Part shown: piece by piece, positions 4,033 through 6,072 of the stretch
Layout of the letters: each line of letters starts with the position of its first letter
Numbering within the stretch: the first letter of the stretch is position 1
DNA from: Bacteroidetes bacterium UBA7368
GTDB lineage: Bacteria; Bacteroidota; Rhodothermia; Rhodothermales; UBA10348
Assembly (NCBI GenBank): GCA_002469915.1
Contig: DKOG01000019.1
Coordinates: 1 to 6,072, forward strand
DNA length: 6,072 nt
Direction of reading: 5' to 3'
Position numbers and translations under genes: made by a program
Notes under the pieces: generated by a model
Seen by the model: the letters and a program-made list of their open reading frames with translations, nothing else
Told to the model about the DNA's origin: nothing
Databases searched by the model: none

Positions 4033-6072
4033 GAAATGTTTTCAATCGACACTTCTTATTATTTGCCTCACGTTTTTTGCTCTTCCTGCGCTTGCGCAGG
4101 ATGGGTATCAGACGCCCGTTGATGACCTCAAGGCCCTGGTTGAAGCTCCTTTGGCTCCAGGAGTATCTATATCTCCTGACGGATCGGCTATTTTGCTTAT
4201 GGTGCGAGAAAATGTGCCAGGAATCGACCAGTTGGCTCAACCCGAGTTACGCCTCGCTGGTTCTCGCATCAATCCCAGAAACAATGGTCCGTCTAGATCT
4301 AGCTATTACACCGGCATAACGATTTTGGACGTTGATTCAGGGTCAGAGACAGCGGTGACCGGAGTACCGAAAAGTGGACGAATAAGTGGCGTGTCTTGGT
4401 CACCAGATGGCGAGAATATCGCATTTACCGTCACCTTTTCGGATCGAATCGAACTTTATCTGGCAGATGCCGCTTCAGGACAAGCATCTCGACTCATTGA
4501 TCGCCCGTTGAACGCTATTTCTAGTCCATACGACTGGATGCCGGATGGGCAAACACTGTTGGTGCTAGCAACTTCCGCAACGCGAGGTCCCTTGCCCGAG
4601 GAACCAGCGGTCCCGTCTACACCTGTTGTCCAGGAAAATATGGGAGGGGCTGCACCTGCTCGAACGTATCAGGACTTGCTTTCGACTCCTTATGAAGAGG
4701 ATCTTTATGAATGGCTCATGCAGTCGGATGTGCTGAAAGTGGCACTTGACGGTTCGGTATCCGATTTCGGGATGACCGGAATCGTGTCATCCCTGTCACC
4801 ATCTCCAAACGGAGACTATGTGTTGACCCAGACCATGCATCGTCCATTTTCCTACCTAGTACCTCGGTATCGTTTTCCTAATAAGATTGAAGTTCGGGAT
4901 GCGGACGGAGCAGTAGTGGCTACCATTGCTGATCTACCGCTCATGGAAAATGTACCCACCGGTTTTGGATCTACCACGACAGGCGTCCGATCCATCGGTT
5001 GGCGGCAGGACGTTAATGGAACGTTGTCTTGGGTGGAGGCTCTTGACGGTGGGGATGGAAATGCGACGGTTGATTATCGGGATGCCGTTTACACCTTGGC
5101 GGCTCCCTTTGAAGGACAGGCAGAAGAACTGATTCGATTGCCGTTACGCTATTCGGGTGTTAGCTGGAGTGATCAGGGGTTTGCGTTGGTCAACGAACGG
5201 TGGACTTCTTCGCGACAGACCCGCACGTATCGAGTAGACCTAGAATCTGGATCCACGTCTGTACTATGGGACCGTTCATATGAGGATCGATACGGTGACC
5301 CAGGGTCGCCTATGTCCGAAGTAAAAGAGGGGCGTCGCTTGCTAGCAACAGCCAACAATGGTCGCGACCTTTATTTAACGGGTGCTGGATATTCACCAGA
5401 AGGGAATCGCCCTTTTCTGCGGAAAATGAACCTAAGATCGGGTGATACTGAGGAGATATTTCGCTCGAAAGCACCCTACTACGAATCGGTGCTCGGTTGG
5501 GTAAATAGGGAAGAAGGTTCGTACATCACATCCCGTGAATCTAAATCTGAGCCCCCCAATTATTATCTAAGACATATTGGTTCGTCTGAGATGGCCGCCA
5601 TAACGTCCTTTGATCACCCCTATCCACAAATGGATGGGATTTCTAAAGAGATGATCACCTACGAGCGGGAAGACGGAGTGCCGCTTTCGGCCACCTTGTA
5701 TTTGCCTGCTGGTTATGACAAGGCAACGGACGGTCCTTTGCCCACGCTCATCTGGGCGTACCCAAGAGAGTTCAAGAGCATGGCGGCTGCCGGTCAGGTA
5801 ACGTCTTCTCCTCACCGATTCAAGCGAGTCTCTTACTCCGGAGCTATTCCATATGTGACGCAGGGATACGCAATACTTGATAACGCGGCTATGCCGATCG
5901 TTGGTGAAGGAGATAAGCAGCCGAACGACTCATTCGTGGAGCAGCTCGTCACGAGTGCAAAAGCAGCCATACAGGCCGGTGTAGAACGCGGTGTGGTGGA
6001 TCCGGACAGGGTCGCCATTGCGGGTCATTCCTACGGGGCATTTATGACGGCTAACTTGTTAGCGCACAGTGA
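4031..6072 (+). CDS. Secreted S9 family peptidase, glutamyl endopeptidase type (S9D), cut by window edge
   Basis: The frame opens at ATG 4031 and runs 680 codons to the window end without a stop. It starts with a Sec signal peptide (hydrophobic residues 6-20, likely cleavage ALA22|Q23), so the enzyme is exported. A beta-propeller domain follows with repeated SPDG-type turns (48-51, 124-127, PDG at 171-173). The segment VPSTPVVQENMGGAAPARTY followed by QDLL (about 195-217) is typical of bacterial and chloroplast glutamyl endopeptidases of S9D. The alpha/beta hydrolase domain begins near 540 (LSATLYLPAGY at 552-562) and contains GHSYGAFM, with nucleophile Ser667. The catalytic Asp and His lie beyond the window; family members are usually over 800 residues. 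The expected role is cleavage of peptides after acidic residues in the periplasm. No Shine-Dalgarno sequence precedes the start. The gap to the lipoprotein genes is 103 bp, so it may have its own promoter. Confidence 0.93.
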   Translation, partial: MKCFQSTLLIICLTFFALPALAQDGYQTPVDDLKALVEAPLAPGVSISPDGSAILLMVRENVPGIDQLAQPELRLAGSRINPRNNGPSRSSYYTGITILDVDSGSETAVTGVPKSGRISGVSWSPDGENIAFTVTFSDRIELYLADAASGQASRLIDRPLNAISSPYDWMPDGQTLLVLATSATRGPLPEEPAVPSTPVVQENMGGAAPARTYQDLLSTPYEEDLYEWLMQSDVLKVALDGSVSDFGMTGIVSSLSPSPNGDYVLTQTMHRPFSYLVPRYRFPNKIEVRDADGAVVATIADLPLMENVPTGFGSTTTGVRSIGWRQDVNGTLSWVEALDGGDGNATVDYRDAVYTLAAPFEGQAEELIRLPLRYSGVSWSDQGFALVNERWTSSRQTRTYRVDLESGSTSVLWDRSYEDRYGDPGSPMSEVKEGRRLLATANNGRDLYLTGAGYSPEGNRPFLRKMNLRSGDTEEIFRSKAPYYESVLGWVNREEGSYITSRESKSEPPNYYLRHIGSSEMAAITSFDHPYPQMDGISKEMITYEREDGVPLSATLYLPAGYDKATDGPLPTLIWAYPREFKSMAAAGQVTSSPHRFKRVSYSGAIPYVTQGYAILDNAAMPIVGEGDKQPNDSFVEQLVTSAKAAIQAGVERGVVDPDRVAIAGHSYGAFMTANLLAHS

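Noticed and set aside
3986..4319. Open frames on both strands over the start of the peptidase gene (3986-4240 minus, 4077-4319 plus)
   Set aside because: The peptidase frame with its signal peptide and propeller motifs explains this DNA; the others are shadows.
5173..6018. Minus-strand frames inside the peptidase gene (5173-5358, 5567-5815, 5833-6018)
   Set aside because: All are opposite conserved parts of the peptidase and show no domain.
1..6072. Defence system, mobile element or biosynthetic cluster
   Set aside because: No gene of these classes, direct repeat array, terminal inverted repeats or attachment-like site was seen; the content reads as ordinary chromosome.

Overview
The window looks like chromosomal backbone from a member of the Bacteroidota/Rhodothermota group. 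The evidence is a Bacteroidota-style mini ribosomal protein, a secreted S9D glutamyl-type peptidase, lipoproteins, a TAnnTTTG promoter element, and start codons that mostly lack a Shine-Dalgarno sequence. Base composition looks close to half G+C by eye. I see no transposase, integrase, tRNA, rRNA, CRISPR array or phage gene. The group assignment is an inference from gene content, not a phylogenetic result.

Left part, minus strand (1 to about 1940). In transcription order, a good sigma70-like promoter (1911-1939) drives a 31-residue bS22/mS38-like (AURKAIP1/COX24 domain) ribosomal protein (1725-1820). A 228-bp gap follows that holds at least four hairpins, two of them terminator-like. Then come a YtxH-domain membrane protein read from a GTG start (1188-1496), a YaaA-family peroxide-stress protein (320-1135), and the N-terminal 95 residues of uridine kinase (1-287, cut by the window edge). 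The last three are closely spaced with no terminator visible between them, so they may be co-transcribed.

Middle and right part, plus strand (about 2020 to 6072). A divergent control region (1821-2134) separates the minus-strand genes from an alpha/beta hydrolase (2135-2941) with a complete Ser100/Asp212/His240 triad. Next are two small lipoprotein genes of unknown function whose ends overlap as ATGA (3047-3469 and 3466-3927). The last gene is a long signal-peptide-bearing S9 family peptidase of the glutamyl endopeptidase type (4031-6072), which runs off the end just after its catalytic serine motif.

Together the genes cover translation, nucleotide salvage, stress response and cell-envelope protein turnover, with no obvious single pathway. 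I did not find a convincing new defence or mobile system. The least explained parts are the hairpin array between the mini ribosomal protein and ytxH, the structured leader of the mini ribosomal protein, and the lipoprotein pair, the first of which carries paired Cys/His motifs.
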